From: Sphaerotilus microaerophilus
Lineage (GTDB): Bacteria; Pseudomonadota; Gammaproteobacteria; Burkholderiales; Burkholderiaceae_C
Assembly (NCBI RefSeq): GCF_023734135.1
Contig: NZ_AP025730.1
Coordinates: 3,286,001 to 3,350,000 of the forward strand
Direction: 5' to 3'
Length of the DNA stretch: 64,000 nucleotides
The position numbers were made by a program, and so were the translations under genes. Shown one piece after another: positions 46,024-54,353 of this stretch. The notes beneath the pieces are model-generated. The model was not told the origin of the DNA. It made no database searches and was given only the letters and a program-made list of their open reading frames with translations. The stretch's first letter is position 1; each line of letters opens with the position of its first letter.

Positions 46024-47055
46024 ATGTACCGTCACCTGCTGGTGCCCATCGATGCCACCGATCTGTCGGTCGAGGTGGTCGGCAACGCCGTCGCGCTGGC
46101 CCGCTCGCTGGGCGCGCGCATCACCTTCTTCCACGTCGTGGCCGACCACGCCGGCTCGCTGCGTGGCGAGGCCGAGTTGCTGCGCGCTGCGGCACCGGCA
46201 GACTACGACTACGCCGTCGCAGGCAAGGCGCGCGAGTTGCTCGCCAAGGCCGAAGCCGCCGCCCGCGCCTTCGGCGTGCCCTGCGAGCCCTTGCACGCCG
46301 TCGGCAATCAACCGGCCGCGGCCATCATCGCCGCGGCACGCGCGCGCGGCTGCGACCTGATCTTCATGGCCTCGCACGGCAAGCGCAGCCGCATCGGCAT
46401 GGCGCTGGCGTCGGAAACGCTGGCGGTGCTGATGAATGCCGGCCTGCCGGTGCTGGTGTCCTCCACCGGCGAGCGCCGCGCACCGGCGCGGGCCATTGCG
46501 GTGATCCGCGACGAGCACCGCTCGCTGGCGGCCGTGCTGCACGCCTGGATGCACCTGCTGGCGCAGGCCCGCAGCGCCGGCACGGACCCCGACGTCGCGC
46601 TGATGCGCTCGATCGTGCAGTATCTGCGCGCCTTCCCGTTGCGGCTGCACCACCCCAAGGAGGAGGCCTTCCTGTTCGCCCGCCTGCGCGAGCGCGCCCC
46701 GGCCGTTGCGATCGAACTCGATGAGCTGGCGCGCCAGCACGAGCGCGATGTGGTGCTGGTCGATGAACTCGCAGGGCTGGTCGAAGCGCTGGCCACCGCC
46801 AGTGACGATACCGAGCGAATGGACGGCCGGCAGGCGCTCGAACAAGCTGTTGGACGCTATGCCACCTTCCTGTGGGAGCACATGGGCCGCGAAGAAGGCG
46901 TGATCCTGCCAGCGGCCCAGCAGCACCTGCTCGAAGAGGACTGGATCGGCATCGATGCGGCCTTCGCGGCCAACGGCGACCCCCGCCTCGACACCGACCT
47001 GGACCGCGAGTACAAGCGCCTGTTCTCGCGCATCGTCAACTTGTCGGCGCCCTGA
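46024..47055 (+). CDS. Universal stress protein fused to a hemerythrin-like domain
   Basis: A 343-residue two-domain protein. Residues 1-147 are a universal stress protein fold (YRHLLVPIDATDLSVEVVGN start, DLIFMASHGKRSRIGMALAS phosphate-loop region, LPVLV last strand). Residues about 155-340 are a four-helix hemerythrin (HHE) domain with a full set of candidate iron ligands: His165 in RDEHRSL, His209/210 and Glu213/214 in RLHHPKEEAF, His239 in RQHERD, His286 and Glu290/291 in WEHMGREEGVILP. Such domains bind O2, NO or oxidised iron. The fusion suggests a redox- or oxygen-responsive stress protein. The gene is divergent from the MalT-like regulator (about 180 bp). Confidence 0.88.
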   Translation: MYRHLLVPIDATDLSVEVVGNAVALARSLGARITFFHVVADHAGSLRGEAELLRAAAPADYDYAVAGKARELLAKAEAAARAFGVPCEPLHAVGNQPAAAIIAAARARGCDLIFMASHGKRSRIGMALASETLAVLMNAGLPVLVSSTGERRAPARAIAVIRDEHRSLAAVLHAWMHLLAQARSAGTDPDVALMRSIVQYLRAFPLRLHHPKEEAFLFARLRERAPAVAIELDELARQHERDVVLVDELAGLVEALATASDDTERMDGRQALEQAVGRYATFLWEHMGREEGVILPAAQQHLLEEDWIGIDAAFAANGDPRLDTDLDREYKRLFSRIVNLSAP

Positions 47056-47350
47056 GCTCGGAACCCGCCGCAGACCTACCTACAAACTCCTTGCGCGACA
47101 ACCGCTTACGTGTGGCGACCGACACGGGGCGACACCCCGTGAACCATCAAAGTAAGACGATGTCGTATTGCTCGGATCTGAAAACAATTTCCTGAAAAAA
47201 CAACAACTTACGGATGATGTTCTCGAATCTTGCGGTCCTGGCTACCCGCCTGGCTACCCGGGAGGTCCGGGACGCAGTGCTGCGTCCTGGGTCTACCCAA
47301 GGCAACCGGGCGCATCTGGCATTGTGAATCCAGTGGATGCCGTGGAGCGG
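47056..47350. other. Intergenic, no gene seen
   Basis: Between two convergent genes. It is noticeably more AT-rich around 47150-47240 than the surroundings. A short inverted repeat, GGACGCAG-TGCTGCGTCC, occurs near 47269-47287 and may serve as a terminator-like hairpin. No coding frame is convincing. Confidence 0.4.
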
Positions 47351-48607
47351 TCACGTTGAGAGCCGGGCGGCCATCTTCTTTGTCGTCGCCCGAACAAAGC
47401 GCTCGAGCCGCTCGGCCAGGGTCTGTGCGGACGGCGCCAAGCCTGGCGCCACCTCTTGGACCGCCTGAGCCAGTGCGGCCGGCAGGCGTTCCGCCATCTC
47501 GCTGGCCTGTCGCACCACGAACCGAGGCTGCATGCCGAGCTGCCTGGCCATCTGTGCCAAGTGGTCCGTAGTCATCTCACCGGGCATGACTTCGCCGCCG
47601 ATGGCAAAGGCGAATTCGTTCGACAACCCAGGGTACAGCCTCGTGCACATCAGGTCGTAGAACGGCGTCAGCATCACACCCCGGTCAGGCAGGCTGTAGA
47701 TCGACAGGTTCTTGGCGTGGCTGTCGTTGTTGCCCACGTACAGGTTGAAGAACACCCAGCGCATCAGGAGGCGCAGATCGACGGCGGGTTGCGAGCTGTA
47801 CCGGCGGATCAGTTCGGCACAGCTGGCCAAGCCTGGGCCGCCCTCCTTCTCGTACTTTCGGTCCGAAACGGTGCCGGCCAGCTGGCACAGGTCGTACTGC
47901 ACCAGACGAGCCAGCGTGCCGTCGGCGCGCAACTGGCGGTCGAAGCGGCGCACAACGCAGGCTTCGGTGTGCGCCTCATAGAAGACCTCAGCCGTCGGCA
48001 GTCCCACCAGCGCAGCCGCGCGCATCACGATGACCTCGTTCGCCGCCGAGTGCCAGACCTTGGCCAGGCGCCGGATGTTGGGCTTGAGGATGTGGGTCGA
48101 GGGCGATGTTCCCTTGGGCAGCCGCGGCACGCCGTCGTCGAAGATCGCCAGGCCGGTCTTGTCCTGCGCCCCGGCCAGCGAGATGCGGGCGCCTGGCTCG
48201 TGGATGTCGATCGCAGAGGCCGACCGCTTGGCCAGGATGGCTGCGATGGCTTCCCAGGTCGTGGCCTCATAGCGAGGCGGCTCCGGCGTCTGCCCGGGCG
48301 CCACCAGCACGAAGGCACCCGCGGTGTCGCCAGCCACCTCCAGCAGCAGCGAGAACAGGGTGGACGCCTTGCGCTGGGCCGCCAGGTAGTCGCGCAGTTC
48401 ACCCTCGGGCAGCAGGTTCTCGAAGAAGGCCTGCACCTCGGGCGTGGCTTGCGGGCCGGGCTGCACCGGGATGGCGGCCAGCGACATGCGATGGGGGTGA
48501 CCCAGCCACGCAGGTGCGTACTCGAAGGCCAGCGGCAGGCTGTCGTGCACGACGCCGACCAGGTCGTTGCCGTAGTAAACGTCCAGCCGGTCAGGCCTTG
48601 GCTGCAT
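47351..48607 (-). CDS. hipA: HipA-family serine/threonine kinase toxin
   Basis: A 418-residue HipA kinase. The N-subdomain includes RLDVYYGNDLVGVVHDSLPL and FFENLLPEGELRDYLA. The nucleotide-binding part has ISLAGAQDKTGLAIF, KPNIRRLAKVWHSAANEVIV, and the catalytic loop VGNNDSHAKNLSIY with the magnesium-site Asp in TPFYDLMCT. HipA toxins phosphorylate aminoacyl-tRNA synthetases and induce dormancy. The start ATG follows GAGGAG at nine bases; a GTG codon directly before it is an alternative. It lies 10 bp after the hipB stop. Confidence 0.93.
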   Translation of the reverse strand: MQPRPDRLDVYYGNDLVGVVHDSLPLAFEYAPAWLGHPHRMSLAAIPVQPGPQATPEVQAFFENLLPEGELRDYLAAQRKASTLFSLLLEVAGDTAGAFVLVAPGQTPEPPRYEATTWEAIAAILAKRSASAIDIHEPGARISLAGAQDKTGLAIFDDGVPRLPKGTSPSTHILKPNIRRLAKVWHSAANEVIVMRAAALVGLPTAEVFYEAHTEACVVRRFDRQLRADGTLARLVQYDLCQLAGTVSDRKYEKEGGPGLASCAELIRRYSSQPAVDLRLLMRWVFFNLYVGNNDSHAKNLSIYSLPDRGVMLTPFYDLMCTRLYPGLSNEFAFAIGGEVMPGEMTTDHLAQMARQLGMQPRFVVRQASEMAERLPAALAQAVQEVAPGLAPSAQTLAERLERFVRATTKKMAARLST

Positions 48608-48617
48608 CACCCGCTCC

Positions 48618-48902
48618 TCAAAGCGACGATGCCGACCGAGAGGCCTTGGTGCGCACCACCACCTCCAGGCCCAGCAGGTCCATGAGATCGAGCACCTTCT
48701 GCAACTGCACCGTCGGCTTGCCGTTTTCCAGGTCCACGATGAAACGGTTGCCGGTGTTGCCCAGGCCGGCCAGGTCGAGCTGTTTCAAGGCCAGCCGCTT
48801 GCGCTGCTCGCGGATGACGGCACCCAGCTCGACGGAGGAGCGGATCGGAGTGTCCGTACTCACTGAGTTACCGATCGGCAACAATTGACCCGAGGGCAGC
48901 AT
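48618..48902 (-). CDS. hipB: HipB-family HTH antitoxin
   Basis: A 94-residue Xre-type HTH protein. The HTH spans about residues 24-80 (ELGAVIREQRKRLALKQLDL AGLGNTGNRFIVDLENGKPT), and the C-terminus VLDLMDLLGLEVVVRT is the dimerisation strand typical of HipB. It neutralises HipA and represses the operon. The first operator-like palindrome lies within its own 5' coding sequence, two more lie upstream. Confidence 0.92.
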   Translation of the reverse strand: MLPSGQLLPIGNSVSTDTPIRSSVELGAVIREQRKRLALKQLDLAGLGNTGNRFIVDLENGKPTVQLQKVLDLMDLLGLEVVVRTKASRSASSL

Positions 48903-48982
48903 GGCAGGCTCTTGAAGTTACCTTTCGGTCATTTTCGACATCGACCTACTGGAGGTCAAGTTGAAAGTGACCGATCGGTAAC
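48867..48982. promoter_or_regulatory. Three hipBA operators at exact 50-bp intervals
   Basis: Sites of 16 bp: GTTACCGATCGGCAAC (48867-48882), GTTACCTTTCGGTCAT (48917-48932) and GTGACCGATCGGTAAC (48967-48982). They are variants of the palindrome GTTACCGATCGGTAAC and begin 50 bp apart. HipB dimers bind multiple operators and bend the DNA; this arrangement is the natural binding array. The first lies inside the hipB reading frame. Confidence 0.8.
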
Positions 48983-49247
48983 CGACTGGCCCGACTGTGT
49001 GCATGCGTCAATCGCATCCATCCGGTCAAGTCTCATTGAATTGCCATAGCTTCTATGCCCGGGTCGATTCTGTCTCGCGGGGTGACCCGTAGGTCACTTC
49101 TCGCGCGCGGTGTACGTGAGGGCAGCAGCCAATCCCGATACCCCCCTCACAGCGCCCCCTTTCCTCCCCTGACGTACCGCAGCGGCCCACCTACCCTTCA
49201 TCCAACCGCTCGCACCTCCAGCGAGCGCCAGGAAGGGAATCTGGGCC
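48983..49247. other. Intergenic between hipBA and conjugation genes
   Basis: No convincing coding frame. It should hold the promoters of hipBA (minus strand, near the operators) and of the transglycosylase gene. Confidence 0.35.
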
Positions 49248-49763
49248 ATGTGCGTCACTCCCCTTGCTCCGCTGCGTACCACTTCAGGCCGGTGGCAGCC
49301 CCAGCGCCTCGCGGCCGGCTCACTGGCCTTCACCCTGGCCCTGCCCGCCGCAGCCTGCTGGGAAGCCGCCGGCCAGCGCTACGGCGTATCGCCCGAGCTG
49401 CTGCACGCCATCGCCCAGGCGGAATCCAGCCTCGACCCCCTGGCGGTCAACCGCAGCCATTGGCAGCGCACCGGCAGCTACGACATCGGCCTCATGCAGA
49501 TCAACAGCAGCCACCTGCCCAGGCTGGCCCAGCTCGGTATCCGCGAGGCAGATCTCTTCGACCCCTGCACCAACATCCAGGTCGGTGCCTGGTTGCTGGC
49601 CGATTCCTTCTCGCGCCACGGGCAGAACTGGAACGGTGTCGGTGCCTACAACGCCGCCTGCTCGCGGCTGCGCGGTTCGGACTGCCGCCGTGCCCGCACC
49701 CGCTACGCCTGGCGCGTGCACCAGCGTCTGGTCGCCACTTCTGCGCAGGAGCGGCCGCAATGA
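49248..49763 (+). CDS. Conjugation-type lytic transglycosylase (VirB1-like)
   Basis: A 171-residue SLT-fold protein. A signal peptide ends near [20 protein letters not shown]. The catalytic Glu lies in [20 protein letters not shown], followed by [19 protein letters not shown] and VGAYNAACS. Small proteins of this type open the peptidoglycan for assembly of type IV secretion systems. GGAAGGGAA precedes the ATG by nine bases. Its stop overlaps the start of the next gene (ATGA), placing it at the head of the transfer operon. Confidence 0.9.
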   Translation: MCVTPLAPLRTTSGRWQPQRLAAGSLAFTLALPAAACWEAAGQRYGVSPELLHAIAQAESSLDPLAVNRSHWQRTGSYDIGLMQINSSHLPRLAQLGIREADLFDPCTNIQVGAWLLADSFSRHGQNWNGVGAYNAACSRLRGSDCRRARTRYAWRVHQRLVATSAQERPQ

Positions 49764-50509
49764 GCACGCCACGGACCACCCACCGCGTCGCGCTGGCCGG
49801 CTCCTCGCTGCTCGCCACGCTGCTGGCAGCTTGCACATGGCCCGGCGTCGAACAGGACCCACCCGCCCTGCCCTCGCGGCCCGACACGGCCACGCTTGGC
49901 CAGCGCGTGGCCCAGCTGGGCTTCCAGAGCGATGCGGCCTTTGGGGTCTGCACGCCGCCCCATTGCCCCTCGGTCACGCCCAAGACCCTTGCGGCGGCAG
50001 CGCCAGCTCCCGTGGCGACGGAGGCGGTCGACCAGGAACCCGCCCGGCGGGACAGGCCCGCCCCATCGACACCGCCAGCAAGCAGCGCCGCAGCGGATTC
50101 AACCGAGACACTTTCGGGGCCCGTCGAAGCGCCGGTGCCACCCGTCGTCACGCCACCGCCCACACCCCGCCGGTTGACGCTGTTGTTCGGCTCGAACAGC
50201 GCCGACCTGACAGCGGCCCACCGAAGCCAACTGAAGCAGGCTCTCAACGAACTGCGTCGCGTGGACCGGCTGGTGATTTCCGGCCGCACGGACGACCAGG
50301 GCAGCGAGCGACTCAATCAGGCACTGGCTGTGAGCCGCGCCTTGGCCATCCGCCGTCACCTGCTGGCGCTGGCGCCGGACCTGCCGGCACGCATCGAGAT
50401 CGATGCCCGTGGGCGCTGCTGCTACGTCGCGGCCAACACCGACGAAGACGGCCGGGCGCGCAACCGCCGCGTCGAGCTGCTCTACACGCCGCCCGGCGTC
50501 AGGTCCTGA
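49760..50509 (+). CDS. OmpA-domain lipoprotein
   Basis: A 249-residue outer-membrane lipoprotein. The lipobox is LLAAC-T at residues about 22-26. A Pro/Ala-rich linker (residues about 75-135) leads to a C-terminal OmpA-like peptidoglycan-binding domain: [51 protein letters not shown], and [12 protein letters not shown]. It likely anchors the transfer apparatus to the cell wall. Translation is coupled to the transglycosylase gene by a 4-bp overlap. Confidence 0.85.
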   Translation: MSTPRTTHRVALAGSSLLATLLAACTWPGVEQDPPALPSRPDTATLGQRVAQLGFQSDAAFGVCTPPHCPSVTPKTLAAAAPAPVATEAVDQEPARRDRPAPSTPPASSAAADSTETLSGPVEAPVPPVVTPPPTPRRLTLLFGSNSADLTAAHRSQLKQALNELRRVDRLVISGRTDDQGSERLNQALAVSRALAIRRHLLALAPDLPARIEIDARGRCCYVAANTDEDGRARNRRVELLYTPPGVRS

Positions 50510-50596
50510 GCGGCCCACCAAAACCCTGAGCGACCGGCCGTTCCGTTGATCCCGCCCGCGCCGGGCTTCGGCGCAATTCGTTCCAGGAGATGTCCC

Positions 50597-50941
50597 ATGC
50601 TGACCCCGTCCTCCCGCTGCCGCATTGCACTGCGCAAGTCCCGCGAGCGCCTGGCGCTGTTGGCCCTGCTGCTGCTCGGTGCCATGGCGGTCGCCCCAAG
50701 CCATGCGCTGGACCTCGTGGCCTTCTCCGGCATCACCGGGCCGATGACCTCGGCCCTCACGCAGATCGCGGCACTCGGCCCGGGCATCAAGGCGCTGGTC
50801 GGCTTCGTGGGCTTCGTGGTCGCCCTGATCTCGCTGGCGGCGCTGCGCAACTTCGGGCCGGTGCTGTTCTACGTGGGCTTGGCGATCTTCGGCGCCGTGG
50901 GCCTGGTGATCTCCGGCGCCATCATGGGTGCGGTCATCTGA
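50597..50941 (+). CDS. traA: Conjugative pilin, TraA-like
   Basis: A 114-residue prepilin. The long leader (about 38 residues, SPase site PSHA-LD) contains a hydrophobic stretch LALLALLLLGAMAVAP. The mature about 76 residues have two hydrophobic helices (IKALVGFVGFVVALISLAAL and VLFYVGLAIFGAVGLVISGA) separated by RNFGP, the plan of F-type pilins. AGGAGA lies six bases before the ATG. Its place just before traL, traE and traK matches the order in F-like systems. Confidence 0.78.
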   Translation: MLTPSSRCRIALRKSRERLALLALLLLGAMAVAPSHALDLVAFSGITGPMTSALTQIAALGPGIKALVGFVGFVVALISLAALRNFGPVLFYVGLAIFGAVGLVISGAIMGAVI

Positions 50942-50970
50942 CCGCGCGCTACGGGACTCGGAGCCCCGCC

Positions 50971-51270
50971 ATGCAGGCCGACACCTACATCCCGCGCCGC
51001 CTGGACGACCAGTGGAAGATCGGCTTCTGGGACGTTGACGTCGCCGCCCCGGTGCTGTTCTTCGTCTTCGTCGGCTACTTAGCGGGCACACGCATCGCCT
51101 TCGCGGCCAGCCTGGGGGCGGGTCTGCTGCTGTCGCGCGCCATCGCCCGGCTCAAGGCGGACAAACACCCGGCCTTCGCCATCCACTGGCTGTACTGGCA
51201 CCTGCCCACCAGCCCCTTGACGGCCATGTCGGTCACGCCGCCCTCGCACCTGCGGCGCATGGTCGGCTGA
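50971..51270 (+). CDS. traL: Type IV conjugative transfer protein TraL
   Basis: A 99-residue inner-membrane protein of the TraL family (VirB3-like). It begins YIPRRLDDQWKIGFWDVDVA, followed by hydrophobic segments (APVLFFVFVGYLAGTRIAFA; SLGAGLLLSRAIARLK) and the typical end IHWLYWHLPTSPL. TraL is part of the inner-membrane platform for the pilus. It is 29 bp downstream of traA and 15 bp upstream of traE. Confidence 0.9.
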   Translation: MQADTYIPRRLDDQWKIGFWDVDVAAPVLFFVFVGYLAGTRIAFAASLGAGLLLSRAIARLKADKHPAFAIHWLYWHLPTSPLTAMSVTPPSHLRRMVG

Positions 51271-51285
51271 TGAGGAGCCAATGCC

Positions 51286-51849
51286 ATGGACTTCCATCGA
51301 CTGGATGGTGACCTCAAGGAGCTGCGGCGCCGCAACCGCAGTCTGGCCTGGGGCATCGGCCTGCTCGCCGCCGGGCAGGTCGTGGCCCTGCTGGTGATCC
51401 TCAACCTGCTGGGCACGACGCGGACCGTGGTGGTCCCTCCCTCGCTCAACAAGAGCTTCTGGGTCACCCGGGACCGGGCCAGCAGCGAGTACCTGGAGCA
51501 GATGGGCGCTTTCCTGGCCTGGCTGGTGCTGGATGTGACCCCGGCGTCGATCGACTGGAAGAAGGATCTCCTGCTGGGCTACGTCGAGCCGGCACAGTAC
51601 GGCGCGCTCAAGACCCGCCAGGAGGTCGAGGCCGAGCGCCTCAAGCGCATCAACGCGGCCACGCTGTTCGCACCCCAGCAGCTGATTGCCAGCGAGGACG
51701 CGCAGAGCGTGGTCGTGCGCGGCCGTCTGCGCACGCTGGTCAACGGGATGGAAACCGCGAACGAAAGCAAGTCCTACCGGCTGGAGTTCGGCTACGCAGG
51801 GGCACGCATGCACCTGCTGAGCTTCAAGGAGGTTGGTGATGCCAAGTGA
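51286..51849 (+). CDS. traE: Type IV conjugative transfer protein TraE
   Basis: A 187-residue TraE family protein. A single N-terminal membrane helix (SLAWGIGLLAAGQVVALLVI) precedes a periplasmic domain with SLNKSFWVTRDRASSEYLEQ and SIDWKKDLLLGYVEP. In F-like systems TraE is an inner-membrane component required for pilus assembly. Start ATG follows GAGGAG-like sequence. Its 3' end overlaps the start of traK by 11 bp. Confidence 0.9.
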   Translation: MDFHRLDGDLKELRRRNRSLAWGIGLLAAGQVVALLVILNLLGTTRTVVVPPSLNKSFWVTRDRASSEYLEQMGAFLAWLVLDVTPASIDWKKDLLLGYVEPAQYGALKTRQEVEAERLKRINAATLFAPQQLIASEDAQSVVVRGRLRTLVNGMETANESKSYRLEFGYAGARMHLLSFKEVGDAK

Positions 51850-52730
51850 TCGCACCCGGGCACGCCACTGGTCGCATCTGACGCTGCTCGCACCGCTGTT
51901 CTGCGCCGGCTCCGTGCAGGCCCTGCAGTCCATCGACGCCCGCGACGGCGTGGCCACCGAAGCCCTGCTGTCGATGAAGGAGCCCACGCGCATCCGCATC
52001 GAGGGCCATGCCATCACCGAGGTCTTCGGCAACCTCTACGCCAGCCGCTGCGATTCGGGCGCGGGATCGGCAGCGTCCCTCGCCGGCAGCCTGGGGGGGT
52101 GGAACGACGTCGACTGCGCCCGGCCTCTCCGCGGGCCCGGTCAACCCCTCCGGCGAGCTGGTGGTCGAGTGCGATCGAGACAAGGGCGAGATCTACATCC
52201 GGCCAGTGAGTAACGGCACCAAGCCGATCAACCTCTTCGTCTCGTCGGCCCAGGCCACCTACACCCTGCTGCTGCGCCCCGCCGACATCCCGGCCGACAC
52301 CATCGTGATCCGCGACCGGACCACCCGGTCCAGCTCGCCACGTGCCCCGGGTGCCCCGGAAGGTCCGGCGCCAAGCCACTTGCGTTCGATGAAGGCGCTG
52401 CTGGTGGCGATGGCCGGCGACCGGGTGCCCCCTGACATCCGCGTCGAGGAGGTCGGCCGACCGGTGCAGCTCTGGGCAGAGGCCCGGCTTTTCCTCGCGC
52501 GGCGCTTCGAGGGGCGCGACCTGGTCGGCGAGAAGTACCTGCTCCAGAACGTCAGCAGCCAGCCCAGCCGCATCAGCCTGGACCGGGCCTTCAACCTCGC
52601 TTCCCACATCGACGGCATCTGGCTGGCCCGTGCCCCGGCATTCACCGTGAGCCGGTGTACCCAATGTGGCTGCGACCACCTCGCCGCGATCGGCACACCC
52701 CTGCTCACGCATGCCGAGTGTCCGTTCTGA
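51839..52730 (+). pseudogene. traK: Frameshifted and truncated traK
   Basis: The first frame encodes a signal sequence and the N-terminus of a TraK-type secretin-like protein (LQSIDARDGVATEALLSMKE, PTRIRIEGHAITEVFGNLYA). At a run of seven G (52093-52099) the coding frame shifts by one. Downstream, the second frame continues with VNPSGELVVECDRDKGEIYI, LLLRPADIPADTIVIRD and EARLFLARRFEGRDLVGEKY. After GIWLA (about 52620) the sequence no longer looks like TraK and ends in a Cys-rich scrap. The outer-membrane ring protein would therefore not be made. Confidence 0.78.
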
Positions 52731-52736
52731 AAGCTG

Positions 52737-52886
52737 ATGGCACGCATTGATCATGACCCGCGCATCCAGGCTTCGTACCGAGACCGGAGGGGGCAGGCGC
52801 CTGACGACCTCCATCTGGCGTTGATCGAACAGCTGCACCGCCGGTACTTGCTCTCACCGGTTGGGGTGGCCCGCCGCGCGGCGTGA
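52737..52886 (+). CDS. Small hypothetical protein
   Basis: A 49-residue frame, MARIDHDPRIQASYRDRRGQ APDDLHLALIEQLHRRYLLS plus nine residues. Charged and helical, good composition; no family recognised. It follows the broken end of traK and may be a relic of a longer gene. Confidence 0.35.
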   Translation: MARIDHDPRIQASYRDRRGQAPDDLHLALIEQLHRRYLLSPVGVARRAA

Positions 52887-52927
52887 CCGCCGGGGACCAG
52901 CGGTTATCGACGCCGGCGACCTCTCGG

Positions 52928-53245
52928 TCAGCTGCCCTGTATGTGCGCAGCCAGCTGCATGCGCTGATGCAGGACGCGCACGACCGCCGGCGTTCCGTCG
53001 TGGTTACGGTCGACGATGACGTGCGAGCCGACCCGATGGAGGCGGTGGGTCTCGGGCAGTTCGCCGCTGCGCCGTCCCATCAGCGGATTCACGGCGAGCG
53101 TCTGCAGGGCCTCGTTGAGCTTGTCGCGATAGGTGTGCAACTGCCCCTGGCCCCAATGCTCACCGGTGTAGCGCAGGATGTCGATGAAGTCCTGCCGCGC
53201 CCTGGGCGACAGGACGATCCGGCGGGGTTTCTCAGGGGAGGACAT
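52928..53245 (-). CDS. parE: RelE/ParE-family toxin
   Basis: A 105-residue toxin of the ParE/RelE fold: RRIVLSPRARQDFIDILRYT (first strand and helix), HTYRDKLNEALQTLAVNPLM, GRRSGELPETHRLHRVGSHV, IVDRN and VVRVLHQRM. This layout fits ParE, which poisons DNA gyrase, better than ribosome-dependent RelE. It overlaps the antitoxin gene by 14 bp. Confidence 0.9.
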   Translation of the reverse strand: MSSPEKPRRIVLSPRARQDFIDILRYTGEHWGQGQLHTYRDKLNEALQTLAVNPLMGRRSGELPETHRLHRVGSHVIVDRNHDGTPAVVRVLHQRMQLAAHIQGS

Positions 53246-53519
53246 CGGGCTCCATCGGCTGGCCGCTGTTCATGCCGGCCAGCGCCGCCTTGGTGATGGC
53301 GTCCAGGGCCTTGGCTGTGTACGGGATGCCCTCGCCCCGCTCCAGCTCCACATCGCCAGCACGGATCGCAGCCAGCCAGGCCCGGGTCCGGTCGTCCTCC
53401 GCCTGCATGCGTCGGATGGCGTCACGAATGACCTCGGTCGCGTTGCCGTAGAAGCCGCCGGCGACCTTGCCCTTGATGAAGATCTCCATCTCGGGAGACA
53501 AATTGATGTGCATCGTCAT
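53232..53519 (-). CDS. parD: ParD-family antitoxin
   Basis: A 95-residue ribbon-helix-helix antitoxin: MHINLSPEMEIFIKGKVAGG, FYGNATEVIRDAIRRMQAED is the DNA-binding domain, and the acidic C-terminus wraps the toxin. Two close ATGs are possible (53519 and 53513); I use the first, with AAGG seven bases upstream. TATCCAT/ATGGATA repeats directly upstream are its likely operator. Confidence 0.9.
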   Translation of the reverse strand: MTMHINLSPEMEIFIKGKVAGGFYGNATEVIRDAIRRMQAEDDRTRAWLAAIRAGDVELERGEGIPYTAKALDAITKAALAGMNSGQPMEPDVLP

Positions 53520-53538
53520 GGCAGAACCTTGCATTTCA

Positions 53539-53566
53539 TATCCATAGCGTATCCATTCCATGGATA
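53539..53566. promoter_or_regulatory. parDE operator repeats
   Basis: TATCCAT at 53539 and again at 53550, the latter forming a palindrome with ATGGATA (TATCCAT-TCC-ATGGATA, 53550-53566). The 11-bp spacing of repeats places them on one face of the helix, as expected for cooperative ribbon-helix-helix binding. They lie 20-47 bp before the parD start. Confidence 0.65.
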
Positions 53567-53747
53567 GACTTCAAGCGAGGGCCCGAATCCCTCCCTCGCA
53601 TTGCAGAACAAGGATCGGCCCCGATTGACTTCGTGATGGCGATACCCTGGGAACAACAACCCGTTTTGTGGCGTGTCCGATGAACAGCTTGTTCCATTTT
53701 TTCTTCGATCCATTGAATTCGACGAAATAAAGGAACACACTCACACC

Positions 53748-54353
53748 ATGCTCGCCGACACCCACACCCAGCGCGTGCTCGATCTGGCCAGCCAGAAAGG
53801 ACTGCTGCGCGCCAGCGATCTGGTCACCATCGATGCGCCCCGGGTCGTCCTGACGCGCCTGACCGCCGCTGGCCAGCTGGAAAGGGTCGGCCGCGGGCTT
53901 TACCGGCTGCCAGACGCCCACGGGTCGGAGCATGAAGGCCTGGTCACCATCGCCACCAAGGTGCCGCAGGCCGTGTTCTGCCTGCTCACGGCACTGCAGT
54001 TCCACGAGCTGACGACCCAACTGCCCCGTCAGGTCTGGATCGCCATGCCACGGGGCAGTCATGCCCCCCGAATCGACTTTCCCCCCATCAAGATGGTGCA
54101 GTTCACGGGCGAAGGCTACACAGCAGGCGTCGAGGAAGTGGTCCGTGATGGCGCCAAGCTGCGGGTCTACGGCGTAGCCAAGACGGTGGTGGACTGCTTC
54201 AAACATCGCAACAAGATCGGCCTTGATGTGGCGCTGGAAGCCCTGAAGGACGCCCGGGCCCACCGCAGGGCCTCCATGGATGACCTCTGGCACTTCGCCA
54301 AGATCTGCCGCGTCGCCAATGTGATGCGCCCCTACCTGGAGAGCATCGGATGA
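53748..54353 (+). CDS. abiEi: AbiEi-type antitoxin
   Basis: A 201-residue protein of the AbiEi family, the antitoxin and repressor of type IV toxin-antitoxin/abortive infection systems. The N-terminal winged helix is QRVLDLASQKGLLRASDLVT, VVLTRLTAAGQLERVGRGLY; the C-terminal domain includes HEGLVTIATKVPQAVFCLLT ALQFHELTTQLPRQVWIAMP and VYGVAKTVVDCFKHRNKIGL. AAAGGA precedes the ATG by 12 bases. It overlaps the toxin gene by 4 bp. Confidence 0.9.
   Translation: MLADTHTQRVLDLASQKGLLRASDLVTIDAPRVVLTRLTAAGQLERVGRGLYRLPDAHGSEHEGLVTIATKVPQAVFCLLTALQFHELTTQLPRQVWIAMPRGSHAPRIDFPPIKMVQFTGEGYTAGVEEVVRDGAKLRVYGVAKTVVDCFKHRNKIGLDVALEALKDARAHRRASMDDLWHFAKICRVANVMRPYLESIG

Noticed and set aside
49055-50509. 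A 484-codon frame starting upstream of the OmpA lipoprotein
   Set aside because: The extra N-terminal part overlaps the transglycosylase gene in a different frame and is not protein-like; the ATG at 49760 with a lipoprotein signal is the real start.
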